A stretch of 64,000 bases of DNA. It comes from Macrotis lagotis. Taxonomy: Eukaryota > Chordata > Mammalia > Peramelemorphia > Peramelidae. The translations under genes and the position numbers were made by a program. The notes below the pieces were generated by a model. It did no database searches and had not been told where the DNA came from. It saw only the letters and a list, made by a program, of their open reading frames with translations. The stretch lies in the NCBI RefSeq assembly GCF_037893015.1, contig NC_133665.1:21117207-21181206 (forward strand). Reading direction: 5' to 3'. How positions within the stretch are numbered: position 1 is the stretch's first letter; every line of letters starts with the position of its first letter. Shown in pieces: positions 34,901 to 44,874 of the stretch.

Positions 34901-35303
34901 TTTTTTTCCTCTAATCAGATAGAGGACACAGTTATTTCAAAGCATAATAAATTTAATGAAATGACCTAGCATTAAAATTCATCTAGAACCCTCCAACTCA
35001 AACCTGGATTATGAATGAGGACACATCAAAATGAACATAAATCACCAGGATAGATTTGTAGAAAAGCAATTATGCTACATTACTATGGATTTGTTTTGGT
35101 GATATCTTTGTGCTGCTTATCTGGACTTTGCTTCCTACTGGACTTGACATTTCCACTGGCATGCTTCTCTTCACAAGTTTTATTATAATTTTTGGGCAAG
35201 AAGTCTCTGACGGATGTTTTTCCCTGCTACCAGATCCTGAGTATAATCAAGGATTATGTTCAGTTGCATTCTGCTAAATTAAAGTGTTAAGAACCTCTAT
35301 TTG

Positions 35304-35461
35304 TATTGGGCTTTTTTAGGTTTTTGCAAGGCAAATGGAGTTAGGTGGCTTGCCCAAGGCCACCCAGCTAGGTAATTATTAAGTGTCTGAGGCCCGATTT
35401 GAACCCAGGTACTACTGACTTCAGGGTCGGTGCTCTATCCACTGTGCCACCTAGCCACCCC
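35304..35461 (-). repeat. short tRNA-derived marsupial SINE with 15-bp target duplication
   Basis: Flanked by AAGAACCTCTATTTG at 35289-35303 and 35462-35476, exact on both sides. Minus orientation. Confidence 0.97.
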
Positions 35462-35499
35462 AAGAACCTCTATTTGATAAAGATATGCTAACAATTAAA

Positions 35500-35616
35500 T
35501 TTTTTTTTTATTTATTTAAAGCGATCTTGCCCAAGATCACACAGCTAGGCAATTATTAAGAGTCTGAGACCAAATTTGAACTCAGGTCCTCCTGACTCCA
35601 GGGTCAGTACTCTATC
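35500..35616 (-). repeat. short tRNA-derived SINE, 5' truncated
   Basis: TTTATTTAAAGCGATCTTGC to GGGTCAGTACTCTATCC. It lacks the terminal GCCACCTAGCTGCCCC block; both flanks carry TAACAATT. Confidence 0.85.
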
Positions 35617-35619
35617 CTA

Positions 35620-36115
35620 ACAATTTATTTTTAATAGTATATATTGTGAAAATATTTGCATTTTTACAAGATTTTGAGTTCCAAATTTTTCTCCCTTCCT
35701 CTCCTCCCCTCTTCTGAAAATGGCAGGCAGTTTGATATAGTTGCACATATGCTACCATGTCCAATATATTTCCATATTAGTCTCAATTGTGGAATAAGAA
35801 ACAAATCAATAGGAAAAAATAACCCAGAGAATGAATAAATTAATTGAGGAAATATGCTTTGATCTACATTAAGAGACCAGGAGTTCTTTATCTGAGTATG
35901 AAAATCATATTCCTTCATGTACTTTGTAATTGTCTTGAATCACTGTTGCTGAGAACTGGTCATTCAGTTGATCACCATAGTGTCATTGATATTGTATACA
36001 TAGTTTTCCTGGATCTGTTCATTTTTCATCAGTTCATACAAATCTTTCCAAATTTTTCTGAAATCTGCCTGTTCATCATTTCTGTCTGTCTGCTCACCAT
36101 TCCAATAACTTATAA
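35620..36115 (-). repeat. L1 LINE 3'-region fragment, ~495 bp
   Basis: Reverse L1: GATTTTGAGTTCCAAATTTT, CAGGCAGTTTGATATAGTTG, TTGTAATTGTCTTGAATCAC, CAGTTGATCACCATAGTGTC, CTGAAATCTGCCTGTTCATC. The frames 35664-35918 (-) and 35844-36122 (+) are non-functional remnants. Confidence 0.8.
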
Positions 36116-36640
36116 GTCATAGTCAGATGCTATGATTCACCATTCCCCACTAATAAAAGCTGGTCAAGATTATCCCCCAGAAGATTGTCTATTCTTTTTG
36201 ACTATTTCTGAGCATAGATTATTATCTCTAGTTCAGAAGATTATCCTACTTAAAATTATGTATTTCCATTATCCTCTCTCCTTTAGAAGGCAAATTAATT
36301 TGAATCAGAACAAAATATAAATCAAGAAGGGAAAGTCAATATTTTTCACTCCACTTATGTTTTTGTTGTGCACATCTACAGGCAGCAAAATCCAATTGCT
36401 TTGGTGTTGTATCTTGGACTTTGTATAAACATGGGTGTATATGGAGCTAAAGTATAATTTACTTTTGTCAATCTTGGGTTTACATCAGAATAGAAAGATC
36501 CCAATGAATAACTCCAACCAAAGAAGGCTATAACTCTGAAACTTAAAATCCTAGAGAGTTATTTGGGGGCTCTAAGAGCTTCATTGATTTGCCCATGATA
36601 ACATACCCACTATATGTCAGAGGAAGGATTTATCTTAATC
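36116..36640. other. intergenic, nothing recognised
   Basis: No gene or nameable repeat between the two L1 pieces. It could be an L1 interior too decayed to read. Confidence 0.4.
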
Positions 36641-36644
36641 TTTT

Positions 36645-36820
36645 TCTGGATATGTATATTACTTTTCTAACATATGTCTTTTGGAATTGTCTTGGATCAC
36701 TATTGCTGAGAAACACTGTCATTCATAGCTGATCATCACACAATGTTACCATTACTATGTACAATGTTCTCCCTCTTGTCTTTTCATCAGTTCATGCAAG
36801 CCTTTCCAGGTTTTTTTTTT
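36645..36820 (-). repeat. L1 LINE fragment
   Basis: CTTTTGGAATTGTCTTGGAT, GCTGATCATCACACAATGTT, CATCAGTTCATGCAAGCCTT. The same L1 segment as 35920-36060, so this is a separate copy. Confidence 0.78.
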
Positions 36821-37385
36821 CAGTAGTAGTTTTGAATAAGTCAAGTAAACAAACGTTTATTGTCTACTAAGAACCAAGACCTATGAGGATAAAAAGAAAG
36901 GTAATAAATAAGCAGTTCTTTCTCTAGAGCTCAGAGATAATTTTTTTTAAAAACTGCATAAAAACAAGATATACTCAGAATAAATTGGAAATAATCAACA
37001 GAGGGAAGGCATTTGAAAAAGACTTCTTCCAGAAGGTAGGATTTTAGCAAAGACTTGAAGTTGAAGGAAGTCAGAAACATAGGTGAGGTTTCTGTTTTAT
37101 TCCCTTCTCTTGAGATAATGGGAATAAAACACATAAAAGGTCCCTCAAAAACCAACAAGGAAAGACTATACAGACAAGAGAAGTAGGAATAGAAAAGAAG
37201 GAAATTACTGCAGACATCTTTGCCATTATATAGTAAAACAACATATAAAGATAAAAATAAGCAAAATTTCCTCTCTTTAGTCCCATTTCTACATGTGAAT
37301 GAATTATGTTATTGATACTTTACTAAATGATTTTAGGGAGTGAAACAAATTTGGCTTTTTTTAGAGGCTCATATATAATCTAACA

Positions 37386-37600
37386 TAAGGCAGCTAGGTA
37401 GCCCAATGAGTGCCTGCCTGAAGTCAGGAAGACTCATTTTCCTGAGTTCAACTCCAGCCCCACTTAGTAGATGCCCAAGCAAGATACTTAACCCTGGGCA
37501 AGTCACATAACCCTGTTTAACTCAGTTTTCTCATCTGTAAAATGAGATGGAGAAGGATATGGCAAACTACTTCACTATCCTTGCATATCTCATTCAGTCT
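37386..37600 (+). repeat. Mar1-type tRNA-derived SINE
   Basis: AAGGCAGCTAGGTAGCCCAA, TTTTCTCATCTGTAAAATGA, GGATATGGCAAACTACTTCA. 3' truncated. Confidence 0.84.
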
Positions 37601-38099
37601 TCAGAGTGTTTAGAATGGTAACTTACATTTATTAGGAATTCAATACCTTTAGTTCAATGAATGAAACAAAAGATTTGACAATTAGCCAATTATATTATCT
37701 TGAACAATAACACTTTTGTAACATCTTTTATGATTTCAGAACTTTTTAGATATACAATAATTTTGTGAAGTAGTCAAAATAGTTATTATTATTATTATTA
37801 AAGAACTGAGTTCTTTCTTAGTCTAATGATCTTTCTATTACAATATAAACATTCTATCAAGATAAATTTCCTTGGCTACTTATCTTTTCACCCCAAATTT
37901 ATTAGTAAATTTTAACTTTTCATTTCACTTTATGCTATATGAACCTCATCTGTTGAAGTTTTCCCCAGTGGTTTTTTTTGTCAACCATAAACTTTATAAC
38001 ATCAGAATTCCTTAGAATTGGGGGGGGGCGGTTGTGTATTTGTTATGTAGAAAAATCTAGGTACGGAAACTGCCTTCACCAATGTAAATTTAACCTGAT

Positions 38100-38255
38100 G
38101 GTAACTTAGAAGATAAATCCAAAGGAGTTGTCTGAGATACACAGGCTAAATAATTTGCCCCAGGTCACAGAGCTAGTAAATGTCAGAAGTATGATTTGAA
38201 TCCAGATCTTCCTGACTACAGATCTAGCATTCTATCTATACACCCATCCTGCTTC
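38100..38255 (-). repeat. MIR-like CORE-SINE
   Basis: TAATTTGCCCCAGGTCACAG, TTTGAATCCAGATCTTCCTG, CATTCTATCTATACACCCAT, MIR read backwards. Confidence 0.75.
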
Positions 38256-38794
38256 TTGAATTTAGTAAGACAAACACTTGTAAAAAAATTCCCTGATATT
38301 ACTTGTCCAACTATTCTTCAACATTAGTGCTTTAAATTCTGATTAATTCCTATCACCAAGTTATTAGTACTGATTGAATATTATGTTTATACTCAAAAAT
38401 TGAACAGAATGAACAAGAAATTACATGATTTCTGTCTTGGAGGAGCTAAAAGATCAGCTGAAAATTTTAGAATGTTATATTCAAAGTGAAAATATTACCA
38501 AGTGACCAGAGATCACATAAGTGCAGTCTTGATGGTGCTGAAGAACTAAATGTTTAAAAGTTAACATTACTGATGCCTTGACTGATTCAGGATTTCCTAA
38601 AAACACCTAGTAATAAGAGCTATCCCAAAGGGGAGAGGATTATCTTAGGAGAAGACAGGCTTCCCTTTCTTAGAGGTCTTCAAGCTATTTCAGGATAGAT
38701 ACTTGTCAGGTATGTTAAAATAATGATTCCTTTTCTGTGAATGGACCAGACTAGATTTCCCCTGATTAATTCTGGGATTTGTAGAATAATAATT

Positions 38795-38960
38795 AATAGC
38801 AGTAACAATATATGCATTTGTATAGAATGAACTACAAAGATTATTCATTTGATCTTCACAAAAACTCATTTCTATTTACTATTGAGGAAATCAAGGTTAA
38901 GCAATTTGTTCAAGATGATAGCTACTAAGTGTCTAAGATGAGACTGGACCTAAAGAGATA
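38795..38960 (-). repeat. MIR-like CORE-SINE fragment
   Basis: TCATTTGATCTTCACAAAAA, ATTGAGGAAATCAAGGTTAA, TACTAAGTGTCTAAGATGAG. Confidence 0.65.
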
Positions 38961-38972
38961 TCTGGTATAACC

Positions 38973-39116
38973 TTTTTTTTGTTTCTTTTTTTACAGGGAA
39001 AATGGGGTTACATGACTTGCCTAAGTCATACAGCTAAGTATCTGAGGCAGGATTTGAACTTAGGTCCTTCTAATTCCAGGGCCAGTGTTCTATCCACTGC
39101 CCCATCTAGCTGCCCC
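38973..39116 (-). repeat. short tRNA-derived marsupial SINE
   Basis: A T-rich start, then AATGGGGTTACATGACTTGC and the end CCATCTAGCTGCCCC. Deletion of the TAATTATTA segment marks an older copy. Confidence 0.88.
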
Positions 39117-39255
39117 TGATGCAACCATTTTTTACAGAGGAAGAAACTGAAGTCCAGATTGGGGAAATAACTTGTCCAGGGCTGCATAGGTTGTAAATAG
39201 CAGAGCTCATATAGGAATCCAGTCTGATTCCTGCTTCCAAATCAGTTGTGGTATA
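39117..39255 (-). repeat. MIR-like CORE-SINE fragment
   Basis: TTTTTTACAGAGGAAGAAAC, AACTTGTCCAGGGCTGCATA, TCCAGTCTGATTCCTGCTTC. Confidence 0.7.
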
Positions 39256-39259
39256 GATA

Positions 39260-39620
39260 CTACATCTTGTCTGACTCTCTCTGATTTCATTTGGGGTTTT
39301 CTTGGCAAAGAGAGGTATTGCTTCCTTCTCTGGAATCACCTTCTCCTATGGCTCTGAATGTATTTCTATGTTGAAGCCAGCATGGGCTGTCCTGAGCCAG
39401 AGGTCTGAAATGCTGGGGACCAGCTTTCACTACCAATTTCTGACATTTCCTTTTCCAACTCATTTTACAAATGAAGAAACTAAAGGAAATGGTCAAGGGA
39501 CTAGACTAAGGTCACACACTTAGTAAGTGTCTGAGGCCATATTTGAGCTCAGGAAGATGAGTCTTCTCTGTCTCCAGGTCCAGTGTTCTATCCACAGTAT
39601 CCATCTAGTTGCCCCCCCCC
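39260..39620 (-). repeat. Mar1-type SINE with ~130-bp internal insertion
   Basis: Both halves are Mar1: TTTGGGGTTTTCTTGGCAAA before, and TTTTCCAACTCATTTTACAA through GTTCTATCCACAGTATCCAT after. Roughly 39312-39440 between them is foreign to the family and otherwise unrecognised. The short frames 39106-39339, 39287-39496 and 39302-39523 lie across it and look like chance. Confidence 0.75.
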
Positions 39621-39706
39621 AAGACACCACACTGCATCTTTACAACTTTTAGGATAGAGTCATCTTCTCTAAGCCTTTTATGATTGGCTCTGCTGTAAGC
39701 TTTCTT

Positions 39707-39863
39707 TTTTTAAATTTTTTTTATTTATTTAAAACAATGGGATTGAGTGACTGACCCAAGGTCATACAAGTAGGCAATTATTAAGCATCTGAGGTCATAT
39801 TTGAACTCAGGTCCTCCTGACTCCAGGGGTAGTGCTCTATCCACTGCACCACCTAGCTGCCCC
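39707..39863 (-). repeat. short tRNA-derived marsupial SINE with 12-bp target duplication
   Basis: Flanked by GTAAGCTTTCTT at 39695-39706 and 39864-39875. Minus orientation. Confidence 0.96.
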
Positions 39864-40014
39864 GTAAGCTTTCTTAAGAACAAGAGTTGTAACTTTTAAA
39901 ATTTTATATCCTGAACCCTTAGCGGTATCTAGAAGACAGCTGATAACTTATGAGTATTTGCTGTTTGATGGTCTTCTCCCCACCCTGAAATATATTTATT
40001 TTTATGTATATTCT

Positions 40015-40150
40015 ATATTTATTTATCTCATGTGTTCCATTTGGTGTGTTCACCCACAGTAAAAGTTAAGTTCCTTGAAGGAAGAGATCGTTCTGGTTTT
40101 GTCTTTGTATCTCCAGTAAGTAAGACAGGACCTGGCACACAGTAGATTTA
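40015..40150 (+). repeat. L2 LINE 3'-end fragment
   Basis: GTTAAGTTCCTTGAAGGAAG, TGTCTTTGTATCTCCAGTAA, GACCTGGCACACAGTAGATT, the standard L2 3' terminus. Confidence 0.75.
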
Positions 40151-40279
40151 AAAAATATCTTTTTAATTTAATTACTTTGAATGTAAGCTAAAATCAGCAG
40201 TCCTTTCATTTCTAGGAGGCACATCCTACCATTTCTTCTGAGCTGGGGGGGGGGGGGTAAAAGAGAAAAGAACAAATCA

Positions 40280-40420
40280 ATTTCCAAATATATGAGTACC
40301 TACTATAGTGTTGGTACTGTGTAATAATTAGAGATATAAAGTTAAAAACAAAACAGCTCTTTCCCTCATTTATAATCTACTATGGGAAACAATCGCTCAG
40401 ATAAGCAAATATGTAAGCAA
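40280..40420 (+). repeat. ancient mammalian dispersed repeat, 5' part
   Basis: GAGTACCTACTATAGTGTTG, TAGAGATATAAAGTTAAAAA, CTCTTTCCCTCATTTATAAT. Probably the same copy as 41165-42000, split by later insertions. Confidence 0.55.
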
Positions 40421-40759
40421 ATTTAAAATATATTCCATGATTTCATAGATTTGAGGTGCCTCCTGTGATACCTGTCTCTTCTGTGTAATTCATCTATTAT
40501 CTCCTAAAAGTTTGACACAAGGGATCTGCCCTACTTGTTGGAGGCTCCCATCAGAAGATCATCAGTGGAGTACTATGTTAATGTTTCTATCACATCTTAA
40601 TAACAATACCACATGACTAGTCCATCTTTGCTTTCTGTCATATAATTCCTTGATAACATTTTTTACTCCTGTTCTTTAGAATTCTTTGTTGGTTTATAGG
40701 TTGCAGGCTGCTCTACCCTGCCATGGACCTTTCCGTTACCCCCTGAGTTTTCTTCTTTA

Positions 40760-41051
40760 ATATTTGTCCTTCATTCTCAAAGAAGACCATGATATCAGAA
40801 AACTGATACCATGACAAGCATGTGAACTGGATTTGAGTTGGGGGAGGGGGGGTGCTATGGTAAGTTACCAGTCTCAGTTTCTCCTCCAGAGCTATCTAGG
40901 TCCAGTGGTATGAATAAGGATGACTGGACTTGGCACTGGCTGTGAGGAAATCAGGGTTAAGTGACTTGTCCAAGGTCACACAGCTAATAAATGTCTGAGG
41001 TCAGATTTGAACTTGCATTCTCCTGATTTTAGGACTGCCATCTAACTGCCC
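40760..41051 (+). repeat. composite marsupial SINE
   Basis: The 5' part TTTGTCCTTCATTCTCAAAG ... CTCCTCCAGAGCTATCTAGG is joined at about 40952 to a reverse-orientation tRNA-type SINE tail (GGTTAAGTGACTTGTCCAAG ... GACTGCCATCTAACTGCC). The same join occurs at 48018-48330, so it is a family structure and not a chance insertion. Confidence 0.75.
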
Positions 41052-41164
41052 ATTAGATTTTTGGAGGTAGTGGTGTTCTGGGCCCACTGTCATACAGCAA
41101 CACTGAGAAAATATTTGCATTGAAAAGTTGAGTCTTTGCTATTACTGGAAGTCTGGAGTCAGTA

Positions 41165-42000
41165 AAAAGTACTTTGTAAATTTACATATATATACAAAGT
41201 AAATACAAAAAAAGACCTCCTGTGGGTTGTGGTGTTTGGGCTGAGCTTAGAAGGCAGTTAGGGATTCTAAGAGACAGAGAGAGATAAGAAGGGAATAGAT
41301 TCCAGGCACAGGGAACAGCTTCTTCAAAAAGAGGATGGAATGTCATGAGAGAGGACGAGTCAGTAGGCCAGTTTGCCTGGAATGTAGTAAATGAGAGGTA
41401 ATGTGTAATTAGTTTGGAAAAGTAGACTAGAAGTGGATCGTGGAAACTTTAAATGCTGGAGGAATTTCAGTTTAATCTTAGAGGCATCAAGGAGTCACTG
41501 GAGTACTATAAGCAGAGAAATGACACAGCCAGATCAGTGGTTTAGAAATAGAATTCTGGAAATTAAGTGGGGGATAGACTGGAGATGGAAGAACCTTGAG
41601 GCAGAAAGATCAGTTGGAAGTCGCCATAGTTCAAGCAAGAGGTGATGGGGGCCTGAACCATGGTGGTAGCCTTGTAAGTAAACAAAAAGGGATAAATAAA
41701 GGCCTGGTGGGTGCCCCAGGAGATAAAGTGCAGGGCCTGGAGTCAGGAAGTCTCACCTTCTTGAGGTCAAATTTGGCCTTAGACACTTACTGGGCTATAT
41801 GACCCTGGACAAGTCATTTAACCCAATTTATCTCAATTTCTTCATGTATAAAATGAGTTGAAGGAGAAAGCAAACAATCTAATATCTTCCAAGAAAACCC
41901 CAAATTGGATCACAAAGAGTTGACAACAACTGAATGACAAAATATGATAGATGTTACAGAAGTAGAATCAACAAGATATGTTGACTACATGTCAAAGATG
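41165..42000 (+). repeat. long ancient mammalian repeat, interrupted by Mar1
   Basis: ATAGATTCCAGGCACAGGGA, AGGAGTCACTGGAGTACTAT, AAATGACACAGCCAGATCAG, GGATAGACTGGAGATGGAAG. After a Mar1 insertion it continues with AGAAGTAGAATCAACAAGAT. The frames 41433-41645 and 41596-41802 are inside it. Same family as 31775-33130. Confidence 0.6.
41700..41940 (+). repeat. Mar1-type tRNA-derived SINE
   Basis: Inserted in the older repeat: GGCCTGGTGGGTGCCCCAGG, GCAGGGCCTGGAGTCAGGAA, TTTCTTCATGTATAAAATGA, AAGAGTTGACAACAACTGAA. Confidence 0.86.
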
Positions 42001-42049
42001 AAGGAAAGTGAAGAACTAAGGGGCACAGGATAATAAAAATGCTTACTGG

Positions 42050-42205
42050 TTTTGCTATCAAATCCTGGTTGCATCATTTACTACATATGTAACCTTGAAT
42101 AAATTAATAAATCTCTCTGATAATCAGTTTCTTTATTTATAAAACTGAAAGATTTGGACTAGTTGGTCTTTCAGATTCCTTCCTAAGCTTTAAATATGTA
42201 ATCCA
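42050..42205 (+). repeat. MIR-like CORE-SINE
   Basis: AAATCCTGGTTGCATCATTT, TTTCTTTATTTATAAAACTG, TCTTTCAGATTCCTTCCTAA. Confidence 0.75.
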
Positions 42206-42379
42206 TGAAAAAATGTAAAGTGTAAAAAAATTGGATGATGGCATAATTTTATTTAACAGAGTGAAGTTAGAAAGAGATGTAGGTTTGGGGGGGTGAGGAC
42301 AAATAATAATGACTTCTGTTTTGGAATAAATATCTAAAATGTCTAAATTCCTATCCCAGATATTAAATGGAGATAAGTT

Positions 42380-42690
42380 GTTGTGAAGATTGCAGAATCA
42401 TTTCAGATCAAATGAGATAATGCATGGTGATTGTGCTGGAAACATGAAATATAAAAAATAAAATGCTAAGTAAATGAAATAGCATAGTAATAAGATATAG
42501 GGAAAACAAAGATCTGGTGAGACAGTCCTAAAAAGACTGTTGTGAAGATTGTAGAATCATTTCAGATCAAATGAGATAATGAACAGTGATTGTGCTGGAA
42601 ACATATGAAATATAAAAAAATAAAATGCTAAGTAAATGAAATTGCATAGTAATAAGATAGGAAAACAGAGATCTGGTGAGACAGTCCTAA
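42380..42690. repeat. 159-bp tandem duplication
   Basis: Unit 1 is 42380-42538 and unit 2 is 42539-42690; both start GTTGTGAAGATTG and end GGTGAGACAGTCCTAA. They differ by a few substitutions (GCATGG versus GAACAG, ATAGCAT versus ATTGCAT) and small indels. The unit includes a MIR/L2-like ATGAGATAATG segment. Confidence 0.93.
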
Positions 42691-42899
42691 GTGAAAAAAA
42701 GACCAAACAAGAAAATCTTCCTGGGAGTTACTTTAAGTGTCCAAGGAAAACCTCCTCAATTAGTTGCAGCTCTATAGTCGGCCCTTTAGCTATGCTTTTT
42801 AAGTTCATCCAGAATATCAGCAGTCCTTGATTCTTGATTAATTAAATCAATAGTAGCAACTCAAACTAGATTACATTGAAAGAGTCCTTCTCCTGGGAG

Positions 42900-42920
42900 T
42901 GGGGGGGGGGGGGGAGGGGA
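42900..42920. repeat. poly-G tract
   Basis: GGGAGT followed by an uninterrupted G run and GGGGAGGGGA, about 0.8 kb upstream of the SVEP1 start codon. Confidence 0.9.
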
Positions 42921-43254
42921 TAAAGAGAGTAGAGAAAAGAAACCCAGAGCTTCCAGTGGTCTCCAATACTCCAAGAATGCTCTGGCAGGAAAGATGATGC
43001 TTGTTTTAAAGGTGCTTGTTTGCAACTCCCGGGCCTGTCTGCTTGTGTATTTTCCTATACAAAGTGGTTCCAATTACCTTGGCACTCTTGGTATCTGGAT
43101 TCATCTCCAGTGAATGCCTCTGCAGCGCCACGCCAGACATATGGGATCAATCAAAGCTTCGGTGCCGCTGTGTTTTCTTTGGGAATGTTGACAGCCTGAC
43201 AGACATGGGGTTCTGGTGACACGGAATCTCAGAAACTTCGGCTTGAGCAGGGAA

Positions 43255-43412
43255 GGAGGGGAGGAGAGAGAAAGAGAAAGGGAAAGAGGGACATAAAGAT
43301 ATTTATCTTGACTGCCCCCTTTCCTTCAAACATTTTATAGGTTTCAGGGAAGGAAAGAGGAGGAGGGGAGAGGGAAGAAAAGACAGCGAGAGAGAGAAAG
43401 AGATTGAGAAAG
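43255..43412. promoter_or_regulatory. polypurine (GA-rich) promoter-proximal tracts
   Basis: Two strand-asymmetric GA blocks, about 43250-43292 and 43345-43412, separated by a pyrimidine-rich stretch (CCCCCTTTCCTTC). GA tracts next to CpG islands are common in vertebrate promoters. Function here is inferred only from position 270-430 bp before the start codon. Confidence 0.4.
43331..43341 (+). promoter_or_regulatory. weak TATA-like element
   Basis: CATTTTATAGG lies about 345 bp before the ATG; initiation would fall near 43365. The CpG-island context makes a dispersed, TATA-less start equally likely. Confidence 0.25.
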
Positions 43413-43682
43413 CATTTCATTCTCAGCAGTCAGAACCTCTTGAGCTGAAAGAGGGGCGAGCCTGGAGATTCTCCTCCCAGCGTGTCGGATTAAGGGGATC
43501 TGAAACAGCGGCTGATACCTGAGGTCCGCGGGAGGCTGCCTCCGGCACCATCTGCCCGGGCTAGGAAAGGCGGGCGGACGGTGCCCGAGAGGAGGCATCG
43601 GAGTTCTCGGACTGGTCCTGTGGCTCCGGCTGCCGCTGGGCTCTGGGCTCCGGGCGGCAGCCGCAGGTCTCCCTCCTCCACA

Positions 43683-44306
43683 ATGTGGCGTCTGCTGCCT
43701 CTTTATTGCTGGGGTCTCTCTCTAGTGTCTGGCTGGCCGACTTTTCAGCAGATGCCCGTGTCGGGAAATTTCAGCTTTAGTTTCTTCCCATCCTCATCTT
43801 CTTCTTCCTCCTCCTCCTCCTCCTCCTCCTCCTCCTCCCCGCAGGCGGCCACGCAGCGGCAGCGGCCGGAGTCGGAGCCCCGGAGGTCTCTGGCACTGGC
43901 GCTACCGCCGCCCCCGCCGCCGCCGCCGCCTCTCCACGACCCCCAGGAGAACAAGGTGGAGAGGCTGGGACAGTCCTTCAAGCGCAGCGTGAGGAAGCTC
44001 CGCGAGCGGAGCCACAGCCTGGACCTGGTGTTCCTGGTGGACGAGTCCTCCAGCGTGGGCCACGCCAACTTCCTCAACGAGCTCAAGTTCGTCAAGAAGC
44101 TGCTGTCCGACTTCCCGGTGGTGCCTAGCGCCACTCGCGTGGCCATCGTGACCTTCTCGTCCAAGAACAATGTGGTGCCACGCGTGGATTACATCTCCTC
44201 CAGCCGGGCGCACCAGCACAAGTGCTCGCTGCTCAACCGGGAGATTCCCAAGATCACCTACCGAGGAGGGGGCACTTACACCAAGGGTGCTTTCCAGCAA
44301 GCCGCG
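43683..44306 (+). CDS. SVEP1: SVEP1 first coding exon (partial CDS, 208 codons)
   Basis: Encodes the N-terminus of SVEP1 (polydom), a very large secreted extracellular-matrix protein that binds integrin alpha-9/beta-1 and angiopoietins and acts in lymphatic development (established knowledge). Seen here: a signal peptide (residues 1-18, hydrophobic CWGLSLVSG), then FQQM and NFSF, a 16-residue poly-serine tract (37-52), a 9-residue poly-proline tract (75-83), the [17 protein letters not shown] segment, and the start of a von Willebrand A domain from about residue 113. The metal-site motif DESSS is at 120-124, with a candidate metal-site threonine at 198 in [14 protein letters not shown]. The exon ends GCCGCG|GTAAGA in phase 0, where the known protein continues into the rest of the vWA domain. 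The start is the first AUG after 43205, with A at -3. The track-like extension to 43581 begins at GTG and is not a eukaryotic start. The serine tract looks expanded compared with the human protein as I remember it. Confidence 0.95.
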
Positions 44307-44315
44307 GTAAGAATG
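44307..44315 (+). other. SVEP1: SVEP1 exon 1 splice donor
   Basis: GTAAGAATG directly after ...CAAGCCGCG. Strong GTAAG consensus. The open frame continues past it only into low-complexity CA repeats. Confidence 0.93.
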
Positions 44316-44390
44316 CGCTCTCTTCAACAACCCCGGGAGGGCTCTCACCGCTCCCCCTTGCTCCAGTCGCTTCCAATCACCCCTCTCAAA

Positions 44391-44392
<2 letters not shown>

Positions 44393-44443
<51 letters not shown>

Positions 44444-44505
44444 AAACACAAACACACACGCACAGAGGAGAGAATACCCCCCCCCCCACACACACACACA
44501 CCCTC
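44393..44505. repeat. (CA)n microsatellite with poly-C
   Basis: A long CA run from 44393, degenerating to ACAAACAC, then a C run near 44480 and a second short CA run, all within 200 bp of the splice donor. The long open frames on both strands here (for example 43902-44501 minus) come from this and from the exon's complement. Confidence 0.95.
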
Positions 44506-44698
44506 AGTTCCTCTGGTCCTTTCCCTTCAGAATTCTCAGGTGCTTACTATAGACCAGTAGTCATCCTACCTGTTCAGTGCCTGGATGTTCAGAAGTAGCT
44601 TCGTGAGGCAGTGCGATGTCCTAGAATAGAGTTAATAATTCACAGGAAAGGAGATTTGGAGAGGTACTTTTTTTGCTTTCTATGACTAGATGAGTTCT

Positions 44699-44842
44699 TT
44701 TTTTTTTAGGTTTTTGCAAGGCAAACGGGGTTAAGTGGCTTGCTAAGGCCACACAGCTAGGTAATTATTAAGGCTCTGAGACTGGATTTGAACCCAGGTA
44801 CTCCAGGACTGGTGCTTTATCCACTGCGCCACCTAGCCGCCC
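44699..44842 (-). repeat. short tRNA-derived marsupial SINE
   Basis: A T run, then GGTTTTTGCAAGGCAAACGG, and the end GCGCCACCTAGCCGCCC. Missing ~10 bp in the tRNA part (TACTCCAGGACTGG). Flanks GATGAGTTCT and GATTAGTTCT are likely target duplications. Confidence 0.92.
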
Positions 44843-44874
44843 TGATTAGTTCTAACCTGATTAGTATTATGCCT

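Larger units (their letters stand above)
43440..44320. promoter_or_regulatory. SVEP1: CpG island over SVEP1 first exon
   Basis: GC content and CpG frequency rise sharply compared with the surrounding AT-rich DNA (for example GGCGGGCGGACGGTGCCCGA, and many CpGs through the exon) and fall again just past the splice donor. This is the only such block in the window and marks the promoter and first exon. Confidence 0.85.

Noticed and set aside
34680..34922. Frames rich in Tyr-Ile repeats on + and Thr-His on -
   Set aside because: Direct translation of TG/TA microsatellites.
43581..43682. Possible N-terminal extension of SVEP1 from 43581
   Set aside because: The codon at 43581 is GTG, not ATG; the hydrophobic signal peptide begins at the ATG at 43683, which has A at -3.
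43902..44501. 199-codon minus-strand frame opposite SVEP1 exon 1
   Set aside because: It is the complement of the GC-rich exon and the CA repeat; valine/cysteine repeats and the lack of any domain mark it as a shadow.
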